Part shown: positions 24,604 to 34,400 of the stretch, in pieces
How the letters are laid out: every line of letters starts with the position of its first letter
How positions within the stretch are numbered: the first letter of the stretch is position 1
Source of the DNA: Scenedesmus sp. ARA3
Lineage: Eukaryota; Chlorophyta; Chlorophyceae; Sphaeropleales; Scenedesmaceae
Direction of reading: 5' to 3'
NCBI GenBank assembly: GCA_004335835.1
Contig: RWJK01001659.1
Coordinates: forward strand, 1-64,000
Length of the DNA stretch: 64,000 nucleotides
Program-made: the position numbers and the translations under genes
The notes under the pieces: generated by a model
What the model was told of the DNA's origin: nothing
What the model saw: only the letters and a program-made list of their open reading frames with translations
Database searches by the model: none

Positions 24604-24859
24604 TGCGCTGGCCAAACCGCTGTGATCCGCTGTGGTGGCAGCGGCAGGGTGCTGGTCAGAAGACTGCCATCTTTCAGCAGCGCCAGCTGCTCTCCCAGAA
24701 TCTGTAAAACACAATACAAGTACAAGCAGTGACTTTTGTACAAATCTGGCCTGCAAAGCAGTAAGGCAAGCAGAAATGTGTGCGATGCCGCCAGGGCACA
24801 GATAGCCTGAGGGCAGATGCGCACGTCGCACCTGCGAGACTGTAGACTCTGCTGCTCAT
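6082..24859 (-). CDS. ZNFX1: ZNFX1-like SF1 RNA helicase with NFX1-type zinc fingers and C-terminal RZ finger
   Basis: Thirty-four exons with unbroken phase give 2734 aa: 24859-24832, 24701-24281, 23838-23568, 23262-22794, 22642-22522, 22273-22143, 21881-21758, 21263-21107, 20845-20732, 20358-20003, 19471-19387, 19133-19031, 18582-18459, 18208-18060, 17875-17538, 17104-16992, 16676-16342, 16143-15783, 15449-15311, 15070-14987, 14644-14557, 14331-14166, 13912-13724, 13470-13107, 12467-12329, 12072-11954, 11499-11186, 10717-9661, 9403-9247, 8915-8738, 8431-8276, 7908-7768, 7470-7299, 7023-6082. Order seen: Arg/Gly/Ser-rich N-terminus (1-145); helical region; helicase motif I GPPGTGKT near 880, split by an intron; GMTTSG; Walker B-like IEEAGE near 1345; QLRP; RRMRP; GEEATVVILSLVRS near 1611; NRINVLLSRAKHGMY; Cys/His NFX1 fingers about 1700-2150; CGHVFNTSTLDG; and a terminal RZ finger (CPNGHMYVIGECGG, then CPECG) at 2675-2708. 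In animals ZNFX1 acts in small-RNA inheritance and antiviral RNA sensing; an RNA-silencing role here is inference. The helicase core carries low-complexity inserts. The 50-N gap lies in the intron just upstream of the exon starting at 21263. Confidence 0.92.
9028..9078 (-). repeat. Decoy copy of an exon start in the ZNFX1-like gene (exon 30 acceptor)
   Basis: The start of exon 30 (8915 downward), including its splice acceptor, is repeated with differences at about 9028-9078 inside the preceding intron (GCAAGGACAGCC versus GCGAGGACAGCC). The copy lacks the downstream part of the exon. Confidence 0.6.
11068..11110 (-). repeat. Decoy copy of the exon 27 donor in the ZNFX1-like gene
   Basis: The end of exon 27 (11186; Pro-Cys-Gly-His-Thr-Ala-Asp-Gly-Val) and its GTGAGT donor recur about 115 bp downstream in the intron with several substitutions. 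It is one of the donor-side duplications that mark this window. Confidence 0.6.
12199..12222. repeat. Short ATTAC tandem repeat
   Basis: Four to five perfect ATTAC units lie in the intron between exons 25 and 26 of the ZNFX1-like gene. No function is inferred. Confidence 0.85.
12430..12622 (-). repeat. Tandem duplication of the exon 25 acceptor (ZNFX1-like gene)
   Basis: The segment CACCAGGCTCAGGATGA to CCTCCTCACCCTGCAGGGG occurs at 12432-12477 (genuine exon start, helicase motif GEEATVV) and again at about 12578-12620. The copy carries a few substitutions and a functional-looking acceptor. It sits upstream in the intron. Confidence 0.75.
15899..15942 (-). repeat. GGT/CCA repeat coding for polyproline
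   Basis: A run of GGT/GGA triplets on the plus strand encodes about 12 prolines in exon 18 of the ZNFX1-like protein, preceded by a short polyglutamine. It lies in the non-conserved insert between helicase motifs Ia and II. Confidence 0.85.
17430..17572 (-). repeat. Tandem duplication of the exon 15 donor (ZNFX1-like gene)
   Basis: The end of exon 15 (SERLQPYNLRE, then GTGAGC) at 17538-17575 recurs at about 17430-17468 with a few changes, 105 bp further into the intron. The second copy also carries a GT at the equivalent position. Confidence 0.75.
18880..18995. repeat. AT-rich island with direct repeats in an intron
   Basis: In the intron between exons 12 and 13 of the ZNFX1-like gene, TTCTCTCCAGACTGCA and GCATGGCAGCAAAAA each occur twice, together with several TGATATT/AATATCA inverted pairs. 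The composition differs sharply from the surrounding GC-rich DNA. The origin is unknown; it may be a decayed mobile-element end. Confidence 0.4.
20985..21186 (-). repeat. Tandem duplication of the exon 8 donor (ZNFX1-like gene)
   Basis: The exon end coding for LADLI, then DAGGIAGLDARK, at 21107-21186 is repeated at about 20988-21054 (DAGGVAGLDARM). The copy has lost an internal stretch and gained substitutions, and keeps a GT after the last codon. Confidence 0.75.
21186..21515 (-). repeat. Duplicated exon 8 acceptor segment flanking a CAG tract and assembly gap
   Basis: About 75 bp including the exon 8 start (GTGAGTCAGCCGGAAGTGCA onward) occur at 21188-21263 and again at 21440-21515, nearly identical. 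Between them lies a CAG tract (21270-21437) interrupted by 50 N at 21328-21377. Phase requires the 21263 acceptor; the outer copy is a decoy. Confidence 0.8.
21328..21377. other. Assembly gap (50 N)
   Basis: Fifty N bases sit inside a CAG repeat. The true repeat length is unknown. Confidence 0.99.
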
Positions 24860-25919
24860 CACTGCAACTCATCGAAGTGTTAGGCTATCGCATTCATCTC
24901 TAGAAGGGTGCTGAACGGAGATGCAAGCGGGCGTCAGTTGATCTTATGAAGGGTGCTTGCAAATGTGTACACTGCTTGCAACAGCACGAGTTACTTTATA
25001 GGCACCGCTGCGCAGCTGAAACGGATCGCTCTTGTAGTGACTAAAAAGCTTCGTAAGTGCTGTACGCGGTGTCAGGTGCTTATTGTAGCCTACCATGGGT
25101 AGCACGGATAGCGCGCTGTTAGTTCATTGACATCAAATACCGGAGACTGGCAGCGCACAGCCACTCAAGGTCCAAATACGTACTCTTGAGTGTATTTCTT
25201 CACATTAATTCACCCTTGGATAGCGAACGAGACTACTCCTCGGCAGCCTCCGAATGTTGCCGCGAACAGGTTGGCAGTACTGTACAGCAACGCTGAGATC
25301 AGCATGCTGGCAACATGAACGCAGCAGCCAGAAACAAGCAGCATGCATGCAGCAGCAATATATCTTTGTGTGGCTGTGGGCATAAAGCAAAGCCAGACAC
25401 CGTGCAAAGCCGCCGCCGCAATAGCAGCGTAACTTTCAGACCGGGTGGCAGCAGAAGAGGCAGCAGTGTTGCTTGTATACAGCTGTATGGAACCGCTGGG
25501 CTTGCTGGGTGTATTGCCAATAGCGCTCGTATGTTTGCAGCGCTGCGCATGTCATGCATCGAAGGCAATTGGTTTGAAACCATCTTGCAAGCCTTGCTTG
25601 CTGAGCAGCAGCCTGTTGCAACAGATGCAATTGGATGTGCCACTCAGTGACTGATACCTGCCGCATGCAATTGCACTCTCACTTGCGTGGTGACTGCATC
25701 ATCAAATTTCGCCCCCTACAACCTTACATCAACTCTGTGGTGTAAGTGCAGAAAAACTGGCAACACAGCAGTGCAGCTGCGCCAGCAGTACAGCTGGTGC
25801 TGCAACATGCCAGCCAACTAGGGTTCACTGCCAGTGCAACAGGCACTGTACCCACATTAGTGCAGAGAAGCTCAAACAGCAAAGATCGTTGCTTCTCCAA
25901 CCTTCAACCTTGCCAACAG
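24860..25919. promoter_or_regulatory. Divergent promoter region, ZNFX1-like / CaMKII-hub genes
   Basis: This 1.06-kb gap separates divergent start codons and so must hold both promoters and 5' untranslated regions. A 111-codon ATG frame (25315-25650) was seen but resembles nothing known. No TATA box or named element is claimed. Confidence 0.5.
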
Positions 25920-26252
25920 ATGCAGCGCTGTGGTTTGCAACAGCCTGTAAATTCGCAGTACTGCCCTGCAGCCTCAATTGCATTCCGACAACCGACCACT
26001 CGCAGGCCTCAGCGTCAATTACTCGTCCAAGCAGTGACAGATAGGCGCGAGATGGATGAATCACAACAGTACCTGATCAAGCTGTCGCAGTGCCTGCTGG
26101 ACCGCATAGCCAACAGGAACTGGCAGGCGTACTCGGAGCTGTGCGATGAGACGCTCACGGCATTTGAACCGGAAGCAGGTACCAGACACAACATTTCCCC
26201 ACCAGCACGCTGCCAATGAGGCACCAGGGATGGGCTGCTGCACGCTGCTGCC

Positions 26253-26284
<32 letters not shown>

Positions 26285-27544
26285 TGCTGCAGTTGCAAAC
26301 ACGTGCCAGCACATATCAAGTATCCACAGATGCACTGCCGATATCACATGTGTCTCACCACTCAGTGTTGCAACCCCTGACTGCGCAGTTTTGGCCTGCT
26401 GTTGCTGTCGTTGCTGCATGTGCAGTGGGCCACTTGGTGACGGGGCTGCCTTTCCACAAGTAGGTGACAGCTGGCAGCTGCCATGAAGCACCTTGCACCC
26501 ACGGAGCACTTGAGGGATCCATGCTTATGCAGTATATGACAGCGGCAGTGCTGTTGGTAGAGGTGACAGCTGGCAGCTGGCTGCTGCCATGCAGCTCCTT
26601 GTGCCCACGCAGCATTTGCTTGGTTCAATAGTTCATGCTTACAGTGTATGCAGTGTATGCCAGCCGCAGTACTGTTGGTAGAGGCGACAGAGGGTGGCGC
26701 ACTGTTGCTGCAGTGATGCGCTTGCAAGGCACCGCTGTCATGCGCGTGTAGACCTGCTGCGCAGCCACAGGGTGCAGGAAACATGGCGCCAGGGAAGCAG
26801 CTGCGTAGGCGCCACTGCAGCAGCAGCTGCGTCCTACTGCTGAACATGTGTGCCATACCTTGTAGCTCAAACAGGACTCTGACAATGTTTGCGCCTTGTG
26901 TGTACTGCCTGCGCAGGTTCTACTTCGACCTGCTGGCAGCGCGTGAGGACTACCAGAAGCCAAACAACACCATCACACAGCCACATGTGAGCGCACACAG
27001 CAGACCTGGAGCAGTTGTGTGGTAGCTGCAGCCTGCACCGCATGTCTCTGTGTTGGTGGCACGTACTGGGGTGTTGCACTGTTCGCATGGGTTCACTCGT
27101 TACTACGGGCAGCCACATGTACTGCATGCGGATGATGTTACAACATTGTGTGCGGTGATAGCAGCAGCTGATGTGCCGTTGCGTACTGGTAGCATTGCCG
27201 GCACTGTGTGCAGCGCCGCACTTGCATCACGCCGCCTGTTGTGCTTTGCACGCAATTGTGCCGGATGTAGGCGCCCACACTCGGTGACATGGCGTCCTTG
27301 CTATGCCTTGGGCTGCTGTCTTGGCTGCTGACATGACGACGACGCTTTGCTTGCTGCTGCCGCGCAGGTACGCATGCTTGGCGACAGCGCCGCTGTCGTG
27401 AGCTATGTGCGGCTGGTGCAGAAGATCGATGCGGGCGGCAGGCCGGTGACAATCTCAAGCGAGGAGACGCGCGTGTGGGAGAAGAAAGGGGGCAAGTGGA
27501 GGAATGTGCACTTCCACAGGTCACCCACAACACCCAGCAGCTAG
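25920..27544 (+). CDS. Stand-alone CaMKII association (hub) domain protein, probably organelle-targeted
   Basis: Four in-phase exons (25920-26178, 26426-26459, 26917-26986, 27368-27544) give 179 aa. The hub domain starts near residue 45 and matches animal CaMKII almost motif for motif: YSELCDETLTAFEPEA, HLVTGLPFHKFYFDLLAA, ITQPHVRMLGDSAAVVSYVR, then SEETRVWEKKGGKW and NVHFHRS. CaMKII hubs assemble into 12- or 14-subunit rings; there is no kinase or regulatory segment here. Kinase-free hubs are known from Chlamydomonas. The first 44 residues lack acidic residues until ADRRE-like positions, are rich in Gln, Arg and Ser, and reach VQA before the domain, as in a chloroplast (or mitochondrial) transit peptide. 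The start chosen is the first in-frame ATG (25920); a start at 26052 would give a hub without targeting. One exon is only 34 nt. A TGTAA signal follows at 27733. Confidence 0.9.
26464..26700. repeat. Tandem repeat in hub-gene intron 2
   Basis: Two and a partial third copy of a roughly 100-120-bp unit begin GTGACAGCTGGCAGCTG and end TACTGTTGGTAGAG (at 26464, 26563 and 26684). The array starts directly after the 34-nt exon and its first bases overlap the donor, so it may have grown from the splice junction. Confidence 0.65.
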
Positions 27545-29287
27545 CCTAGCTACTAGCTAGACTGTTGAACAGCCTGTGGCTTGGCCAGGCCCTGATATGA
27601 ATCGTGCCAAGGTTAGCTGACTGCGTGTACTGGAGGCTTGCGGCTGTGCCACAGACAGTGTCTGCACGGTACGTTTAATCCCTATGTAGCGGTATACCGT
27701 ACACACTTTTTGGCGTGATGATGGGTGCATTGTGTAACGCATAGGTTGCAATACAACTCTGCTCATCTGGCGCTTGGGCCACGTGTTGCAGGCAGTGCCC
27801 TGACAGAGTCTGTCACAGCCACTGTGACGGCAATGCAGTTTTCGTAAGCCAGTTGTCAAGGCGGTTACACATGTCATGCACTTCAGCTGCAGCCCTCACA
27901 CCCGCACGACATATCAACAGCAGTCGTGGACATAACGCGTCGCGTCACACGTGTAATGTGTACATTACTGTGAAAGCGGCACGACGGCGCGCTTTGTGTC
28001 GCATCTTGGGACACTGTAATAACTGCAAAAGGTCCAGCCTGGCAGCAGCAAGCATAGCGGGTCACAGCCCAGCTGGCAGCCGCTGCTCTGAAGTCAAGTG
28101 CCAGCCACACTCACCAACACAAGACAACTGGGTGAACTTTACGAAGCCACAAAATCATGTGCAGGGGCATAGTCATGCTAAGCCACCGTGGGCCTTAAAC
28201 ACTTGATAAAACGCCACCAGCACATATACCGTCTTTGTGACAGTGACTGTGCTGTAAGATCCGGCTGGCAGGTTGCCTGACGTAACACAGGCTGCATGCC
28301 TTGCCAAATGCCCGGCTGAAAGCCCCACAGGGGCGCCCAGCATTTGACAAGAGCAGATGTGCACACAGAGCCCCAGAGGTCTGCAAAAAAGGTACGTAGC
28401 AAACGCGCAGATCACGCTTCAAAGCATGCAGAGCATCAAAAGAGCATATGTCAACGAGCAGCGCTGCTGCTGCTGCTGGCACCACTGCCAGCAACTTCTG
28501 CTCCAACTGCACTGTACAGCAACCTCTCATCGGGTACCTGCCACAGCTGGCTCCCCTGCTGTCTCCCAAAATGCATGCACAGCTGTGCATCAAGATAAAC
28601 TGATGCAACCCAGCCAGGAAGAAGCTAGCAGCCTCTCGCCGCTTGAGACAACATGCAACACCTGCACTGCAACTGTTTTGCATGCACCCAGGCGCATGCA
28701 GTATACTGTGCATTGCCACTGGACCATGCACGCTTTATGGGGGTCGTTCTCTGATGCTACTTGCTTCAAACAACCCGGCAGCCAAGGCTCCAGGCATGAA
28801 CAGGCACAAACAGGCTAAGACCTTACAACGCTGGTCTGCTCCGCTGATGTGCCTGCCACTGCGGCAGCCTGAGGCATACAATCATCAGCAACAAAGACAC
28901 AAGGCAATATGAAACAAGCAGACATACTGTACTCACGCATCCTTTTTGCGCTGAGATCACCCCATGTCCCTCACCCACCCATACGCAGCTGTACTCCGTG
29001 GCGCTGCGCAAGCCACTGCAAGCAGCGCTGGAGCTCCGGGGCACACACGTTTGCTGCATCCTCTCCGTGTTCTCATCACTGGGTTACGCTCAGCAACACT
29101 GCCTTTACTTTGCGCTCTCCGGCTTGCGCACCAGGAAAAAGAACAGGCTGCCCTCGGCAACCACGCCGCAGACCTGCTGCCGCATCTGCTGCTGCATGTA
29201 TGCCGCCACCGCCAGCCATGCCGCACATCTGCTGCTGCTTTTGCTGCTGCTTCTCCTGCCACCGCCAACTTCCTGCATGCCTGCTGC
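27545..29287. other. Convergent intergenic region, hub gene / SMT1
   Basis: This holds 3' untranslated sequence of both genes. TGTAA is at 27733 (plus strand) and at 28827-28823 (minus strand). Decayed copies of the SMT1 terminal exon lie at about 28940 and 29089-29140. No independent gene was recognised. Confidence 0.5.
29085..29140 (-). repeat. Copy of the SMT1 terminal coding segment beyond the stop codon
   Basis: The codons for the SMT1 C-terminus ([12 protein letters not shown] and stop) at 29288-29330 recur here, about 190 bp downstream of the real stop, with the stop preserved. A fainter fragment lies near 28940. Confidence 0.7.
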
Positions 29288-31155
29288 TTACTTTGCGCTC
29301 TCCGGCTTGCGCACCAGGAAGAAGAACAGCGGCGTGAACAGGCCCATCTTGCCGCCAGCAACCAGCCCGTCTGCTGCGCGCTCCAGCATTGATGCAACCT
29401 CCAAGCTGCCCTTGGGAGCCACGCCAAAGCGCTCCAGCACCTTAACCAGGTGGTGCGTGACATAGCGGCCCGCCTTGGTGGTGCGGAAGTCTGCAGGAAT
29501 ACAGACATGTTGTGCAACGGATGTCAGGAGACAAGAGAGTGTAAGCAGGCAGGTGGGGTGAGCAGCGCTCCAGCACCTTGACCAGGTAGTGCGTGGCGTA
29601 GCGGCCCGCCTTGGTGGTGCGGAAGTCTGCAACACAGGTACATACATACGTGCAACGGGTGTGAGCAGCTGGCAGGGAGAAGTAGGGGGCACACAATGCC
29701 TTGGTGGCGCGGAGGTCTGCAAAGTAGTTTGTAGAGACGCGCGGCGGATGCATGCAAGCAGGCACGGAACCAGAGGGAAGCATGTTGGAAAGTGGACACG
29801 CCACCAGAGATACAAGCACAGAGGTAAATGGCGCAACCGGCGACACCAGGCGCACGCAACGAGCCCACAACCACCGCCGCGGTCAGCAAAACTCCGTCAG
29901 CCAGCAGCATCCGCAACTCTCTCTGCAGCCGGGTCCAGTTGTCGGGGCCCACAGAAACCTTACACACAATGCAACATATGCAGTGTAATGGCAGATATAT
30001 AGTGTAACTGCAACACAAATCCCAACTCACTCTGCAGCCGCGTCCAGTTGTCGGGGTCCATGGAACCCTTACACACAATGCAACATATGCAGTGTAATGG
30101 TAGATATGTACTGTAACTGCGACACCATTTTCAACTCACTCTGCAGCCGCGTCCAGTTGTCGGGGTCCACGGGAACCTTACCCACAATGCAACATATGCA
30201 GAACTCTGGCAGACATCAAGTATTATGAAGAAGATGCCACAAATGTCTTCTACTCACTCTGCAGCCGCGTCCAGTTGTCGGGATCCACGGGGTCCCACCA
30301 GGTGATGTCTGCGCTCAGCGCCAGGTCAGCGCTGTCTACGAGCTCAAAGCCAGCCTTCTGCAGCGCCTCCAGCGTCTGCTTGGTGGTGCTGCGGGTGCAT
30401 AAGAGATAGCGGCAACAAACAGTGACAGATATGTAAGATGCGTGAGAAGTCAACGGAAAGATGTCCACCACCTCAAAGCAAGCCTTCTGCAGCGCCTCCA
30501 GCGTCTGCTTGGTGGTGCTGCGGGTTCAATGCAGCAGGATGCGGCGGAGCAGGATAGATAAGTATGTGTGAGTAGTGCTTCGAAAACAGGTGCCCACAGG
30601 CTCAAAACCAGCCTTCTGCAGTGCCTCCAGCGTCTGCTTGGTGGTGCTGCAGATGTACGACAGTGAAGGTAACAGAACAGGTGCGAGCCATAGACTGGGT
30701 ATTGAACAAAGAGAGCAACAGTAAAATGGTGCTGCTGGCGAGGCACTGTAACAAGTATGTAGGCGGTGCGCGGCAGCCCGCGCAAGCCACACATGCAAGT
30801 GCTACCAGAGAATGCACAACACCACACATGATCTAATACAAACATGCCATTACAATCTGGCGATCCACATTAGCCGCCGCACTCACCGCACATCAGGCAG
30901 GCCGTTGCCCAGCTCGATCTCTGCCATGATGGACTTGTGGTTGGGGTTGGTGGGGTCGTACAGGTCGGTGGCGCACCACTCGTAGCCTGCAAAGTACTGC
31001 CCAGGCTTCAGCACGCGCAAGATCTCCTGCAGGTGCCAGCAGCAACAGCAGCAGCAGCAGCAGCAATATTGGTTGGATTTGGTTGCGTCGTACAGGTCAG
31101 TAGCCAGCAAAGTACTGCCCGGGCTTCAGCACGCGCAGGATCTCCTGCAGATGCC

Positions 31156-31195
<40 letters not shown>

Positions 31196-31385
31196 TTTTG
31201 TTGAAGTTGTTTGGTCGTACACGTCAGTAGCCTGCAAAGTACTGCCCGGGCTTCAGCACACGCAGGATCTCCTGCAGGTGCCAGCGGCAGCAGCAATATC
31301 GGTTGGAGTTGGTTGGGTCGTACAGGTCAGTAGCATGCAAAGTACTGCCCGGGCTTCAGCACGCGCAGGATTTCCTGCAGATGCC

Positions 31386-31428
<43 letters not shown>

Positions 31429-34400
31429 TTTTGTTGAAGTTGTTTGGTCGTACAGGTCAGTAGCCGGCAAAGTACTGCCCGGGCTTCAGCACCCACAGGA
31501 TATCCTGCAAGTGCAGCAACAGCAGCAGCAACAGTGTTCGACTTTGTAACTGGGTGTGCTGACAACCAGCTTATCTGGCCGCAAAGAACGCACCTGCACA
31601 CCTCTAACTTGACGCCACGTCCCTGCCACATTTCTGCAGCAGCAACCAACTACGCTTGAAACCTCGCTGTTGCTCTGTGTCCCTGTGTTCACAGGCCCGC
31701 TCACCTTGTAGCAACCAACCTGGTCTGGCGCGTGGCAGGTGGCGTCGATCTGGTAAACTGCATCAAAGCTGCAGCTGCTGCTGCCGCTGCTGCCTGTGCT
31801 TCTGAAGGCACAGGGCAGCCTCTCACCTTGTAGCAGCCGACCTGGTCTGGCGTGTGGCATGCCGCCTTGATGCGGCAACCTTCTGCTGCTGCTGCTGTTT
31901 CTAGGTGTTTATGAGCACGCAACCGGTTAGTTCTTCTCGTATCACCCTTGTCTCACCTTGTAGCAGCCGACCCGGTCCGGCGCGTTGCAGGTGGCGTCGA
32001 TCTGGTACACTGCATCAAAGCTGGCATCCTCGAAAGGCATCTTCATAAAGTCCGCCTTCACAAAGCAACCTCTCACCTTGCAGCAGCCTACCTTGTATGG
32101 CGTGTGGCATGCCGCTTCGATGCGGCAACCTTGTGCTGCTGCTGCTGCTGTGTCTACATGTTAGTGAGCACGCAACCTGTTCTTCTTGTATCACCCTTGT
32201 CTCACCTTGTAGCAGCCGACCTGGTCCGGCGCGTGGCATGTCGCGTCGATCTGGTACACTGCGTCAAAGCTGGCATCCTCGAAAGGCATCTTCATAAAGT
32301 CTGCCTTCACGAAGCGGCTGATCTGGTCCAGGTTGCGCCCGGTGCGGCCGTTGTGGTACAGCGCGCGGCTGATCTGGTACGCGTTGTTGTTCAGGCCTGC
32401 GGTGCACAACAAAGTTAAGCATGTCGGCGGCGTGTCATGAATCAAAGTAGGCAGATGTGCAGGCATTTGTGGCAACGCGGGAGGCTGATGTGGTACGCGT
32501 TGTTGTTCAGGCCTGCAGCGCATGTGTATGCACAATGCAGTATGCACGAAAGTCAGGGGCTTTGTGTAACAGATGCTGTTGGCGAGCAATGATGCACAGC
32601 GCAGCGTTTCGAGCGCGACGCTTCAAATGCAACAGCACGACGCCATTGCTGCTCATCAGCTGCTACACGACCACAGGGCATTGCGCACATCTGCACCCTG
32701 CTGCTGCAAGAGCCTCAAGCGTGCGCAAGCCCTACAACCACACCCCCTGCTGCTGCTGCTGCTGCTGCTCCTCCTGCAGGTGCGCTCTCTGCCCAGCTGC
32801 CAGCCAGCAGGGCCAGAGCTACTGCAGCTGCACTGCACACTAGCAAGCAAGCCAAAGCCCAATACTGCAGCTGCAGGGCACGCACCGGTTACGTGTGCGC
32901 CTGAGAACAGCGCAATCTCCCTGAGGGGACCGCCGATGCCGCAGCCCACATCCAGGCACTTGTCTCCTGCAGGACAACAAGCAGCGCAGCAAACAGGGAA
33001 GCACAGCGATTAGAACAATACGTCAGCTTCACCACACGCACAACACGCACGTGGGAACACTTGTCTCCTGCAGGACAGCAAGCAGCGCAGCACATACAGT
33101 ACAGCGCAGCAGATGATATTATCAACACCAGATCGGCAACACGCATGTGTGAGACAGAGAAGCAACAGCAGCTCGATGTTCTGCTATGCATCGCAGGGCA
33201 CCGAAGGCACAAACCAATAATTGGCGTGTGCGCTTACACACAAGGCAAGTGTTGTTTGACACCAATCTATACGCGTCAACATACTTCACGGTAATAACAG
33301 TATGTGATCAGTGCACCAGCATAGAACCACAGCATACAACCACAACCAAGTACATCAACGTCTCCTGGCTCTCCCAGGTGACTTCAACGTACTTGGCTGC
33401 TGTTGTGTGCATAGCCCCCGGGAACCCATGTTGCATGCAAGCAACAGTATTGCACAATGCACAAATAGCAGCCGGCCAGCAGCATAAGCCAAGCCACTCA
33501 AACACATAGCCTTCGCAGCACAGCTCTGACTGCTGCTTGCGACCCCTCCCAACTGCTGTGATTGCTCTCTGCTAGCGCAGTCCTGCAGAACCCTACCCTC
33601 GGGTGAAGCCTGCATGCACAATCAAAGCCCTCCCTGGGCCAACACCAACTCCAACGCTCTCCTGGAAGCCAAGAGACTTCTAGCAACAATGGCAGATCTA
33701 CTTGAGGCTCACGCAGCTTGCTACGACCTGATGCACAGCTGCAGCCCCTCCCGCAAGCACTTTAAACGCAACTGTCTCCTGCAGCCCAGCCGCACCTGGC
33801 TTCAGCCCCAGGCGCAGCGCCAGGTAGTGCTCCTTTGCAGCTGCAATTACTTCAGCAAGCACTGTATATGTGTGACCAGAAAAAGACAGAAACAATTCTC
33901 CTGCAGCCACGCCTCACCTGGCTTGAGCCCCAGGCGCAGTGCCAGGTAGTGCTCGTGCCGCCGGATGCTCTCCATGTGCGTCTCGTGCTTCAGCCTGTGC
34001 GCAAAGTGGAAGGAGGTGCCCCAGCCTGCAGGAAATGGTGAAAAATGGTGCAGCAGAGACAGGTGTGAGATGGTGCAGCAACATCAGCAGCAGGAGGAGG
34101 AGGAGGAGGGCATAGGGGTTGTTATTTGTTAATGGCAGAGCCAAGCGGTGTCAGGGGCGTGGTGTACAATTGCATATGCGATGGGCTTGCTCGCTTACAT
34201 AATGAGTTTGCTTGCAAGATGTGCCAACATGGCAGAAGGGAGGAACTGCAGAATACTCCAGCACGTGCACGTCTACATCTGCATGTGTACACACGTGTAC
34301 AAAGCCTGTGCATGGCTGCATGCTGTTTGGGCCAATTGCCAGCGCAAAACATGCTATGTGCAGGGCTCATCAAACCTTGGTTGCTGGCATGCTGTTTGGC

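Noticed and set aside
25315..25650. Plus-strand ATG frame of 111 codons in the promoter region
   Set aside because: It has no similarity to a known family, no coding-like repeats or splice context, and overlapping frames on the other strand.
30950..32318. Reading the short-period SMT1 arrays as a CRISPR array
   Set aside because: The repeats are 40-110 bp exon fragments with splice sites in a nuclear gene, spacers are CAG-rich and themselves repeated, and there is no cas context.
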